DNA of 64,000 nt from Hortaea werneckii. Lineage: Eukaryota; Ascomycota; Dothideomycetes; Mycosphaerellales; Teratosphaeriaceae. Positions within the stretch are counted from its first letter, which is position 1; each line of letters starts with the position of its first letter. The notes beneath the pieces are model-generated. The model worked only from the letters and a program-made list of their open reading frames with translations. It made no database searches and was not told the origin of the DNA. Position numbers and translations under genes: made by a program. The stretch covers positions 434,001-498,000 of the forward strand of contig JBAOKB010000170.1 of the NCBI GenBank assembly GCA_037044905.1. The letters run 5' to 3'. Shown one piece after another: positions 63,312 to 64,000 of this stretch.

Positions 63312-64000
63312 ATGTTTCTGAACGCGATGCGTTGTCTCTCGAATGATCTGCTACTGGTGTTGTTGACACTCACCACCGCTTTCTCCTGGGCGCATCCAGC
63401 TAAAGGTGGATATTTGAAGCATCATGAGTCCCATATCAACCAATTGTCACCACATTCGACAAAGCCTCTGGGGGCACGGCAGTCTTTACCTCAGTGTGTG
63501 GTATGTTATCTTCAAATCACCAATTGGGCTTTCGCGTCTTGCTGACGCTTTCGATAGGACGAGTGTCTTGTAGCTCATATTTCGTCCTCTGAGTGCAGCC
63601 AGGAAGGGAATCGCTGCTGGTGCAGTCAGTCCGAGGTTGCATCTAAAACACAAAGCTGCGTTGTTGTCAATTGCGATATCCATGAGACTATAGGTATATT
63701 CAAACACCCTTGGCCCACGTTCATGCTGACGGTGCAACAGCATACGAGAGACACAAAGCAGATATCTGCCATTTACCTGCCAGAAACAAGTCGCGAGAAC
63801 TTCTTGCAGCAGAATGGTCGCTCTTCGCAGTCGCTTTGTTGGCCGTAATGTTACGACTCGCGGCCAGGTACCTTGGGACTACCACGAGCGGATGGGACGA
63901 TGTTATGCTGCTCGTGTCTATGTCGCTTTTGATAGCCATGATGACACTGCAGACTATGAGTAGGTTGGCATTCTTCAATCGAGCATTTTGATCGGCACGT
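63312..64000 (+). CDS. CFEM-domain seven-transmembrane receptor (Pth11-like), 5' part
   Basis: Exon 1 is 63312-63500, intron 63501-63557 (57 nt, GTATGT, branch GCTGAC, GATAG), exon 2 63558-63693, intron 63694-63740 (47 nt, GCTGAC, CAACAG), and exon 3 from 63741. A further donor (GTAGGT) sits at 63961, after which the gene leaves the window. The start has a signal peptide (LLLVLLTLTTAFSWAHP). The joined CFEM domain shows all eight Cys: QCVDEC, SEC, CWC, SCVVVNC and DIC. Then come the first membrane helices (WSLFAVALLAVMLRLAARYL) and GWDDVMLLVS, typical of fungal Pth11-type receptors. These sense surface or host cues in pathogens; the role here is inferred. An inner ATG at 63327 is also possible. 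Confidence 0.85.

Overview
The window reads as nuclear DNA of a filamentous ascomycete (Pezizomycotina, plausibly a dothideomycete; the rank below Pezizomycotina is inference). The basis is a dense gene layout on both strands, mostly short GT..AG introns of about 47-63 nt with CTGAC/CTAAC-like branch points, and a typical fungal gene set: THO2, ALAS with heme-regulatory CP motifs, mannitol 2-dehydrogenase, a CFEM receptor, 2EXR/F-box proteins and UreF. I saw no tRNA or rRNA gene, no CRISPR array and no recognisable intact transposon.

Layout. 0.9-13.6 kb: an F-box protein, an unknown acidic-tailed protein, the vacuolar-sorting subunit VPS18, two small unknown proteins, an Mn-type cation diffusion facilitator and a Gln-rich unknown protein. 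Several of these are conserved genes whose reading frame is broken many times by single-base indels with no intron at the break. 14.0-24.0 kb: 5-aminolevulinate synthase and the very long single-exon THO2, both on the minus strand. 26.1-35.1 kb: a mitochondrial FAD/folate-type carrier, a secreted unknown protein, the divergent pair RPT2 (proteasome ATPase) and UBC1 (E2 enzyme), and a T5orf172 (GIY-YIG-like) protein. 35.6-46.5 kb: a housekeeping block of mitoribosomal uS10m, purine nucleoside phosphorylase, FCF2, SEC12, a small unknown two-exon gene, LSG1 and LTV1. Three of these (FCF2, LSG1, LTV1) serve ribosome assembly. 46.5-51.7 kb: a 2EXR gene with a nonsense codon, UreF, a secreted CHRD protein and a ZIP transporter. 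51.7-55.3 kb: a gene-free stretch with diverged short repeats. 55.3-64.0 kb: mannitol 2-dehydrogenase, an F-box/LRR-like protein, a secreted GH1 glycosidase and the 5' part of a CFEM-type seven-transmembrane receptor that runs off the end.

How the genes relate. Several neighbours are divergently transcribed from short shared promoters: RPT2/UBC1 (ubiquitin-proteasome), LSG1/LTV1 (60S and 40S assembly), FCF2/SEC12 and uS10m/PNP. There is no biosynthetic cluster or defence system that I can support. The most unusual signals are the concentration of frame breaks in the first 13.6 kb (most likely an assembly problem, possibly real decay), the intron that cuts RPT2 directly after its start codon, three perfect copies of the palindrome TACCTAGGTA confined to intergenic DNA, the diverged repeat field at 53-54.5 kb, and a secreted GH1 enzyme with an atypical nucleophile motif.
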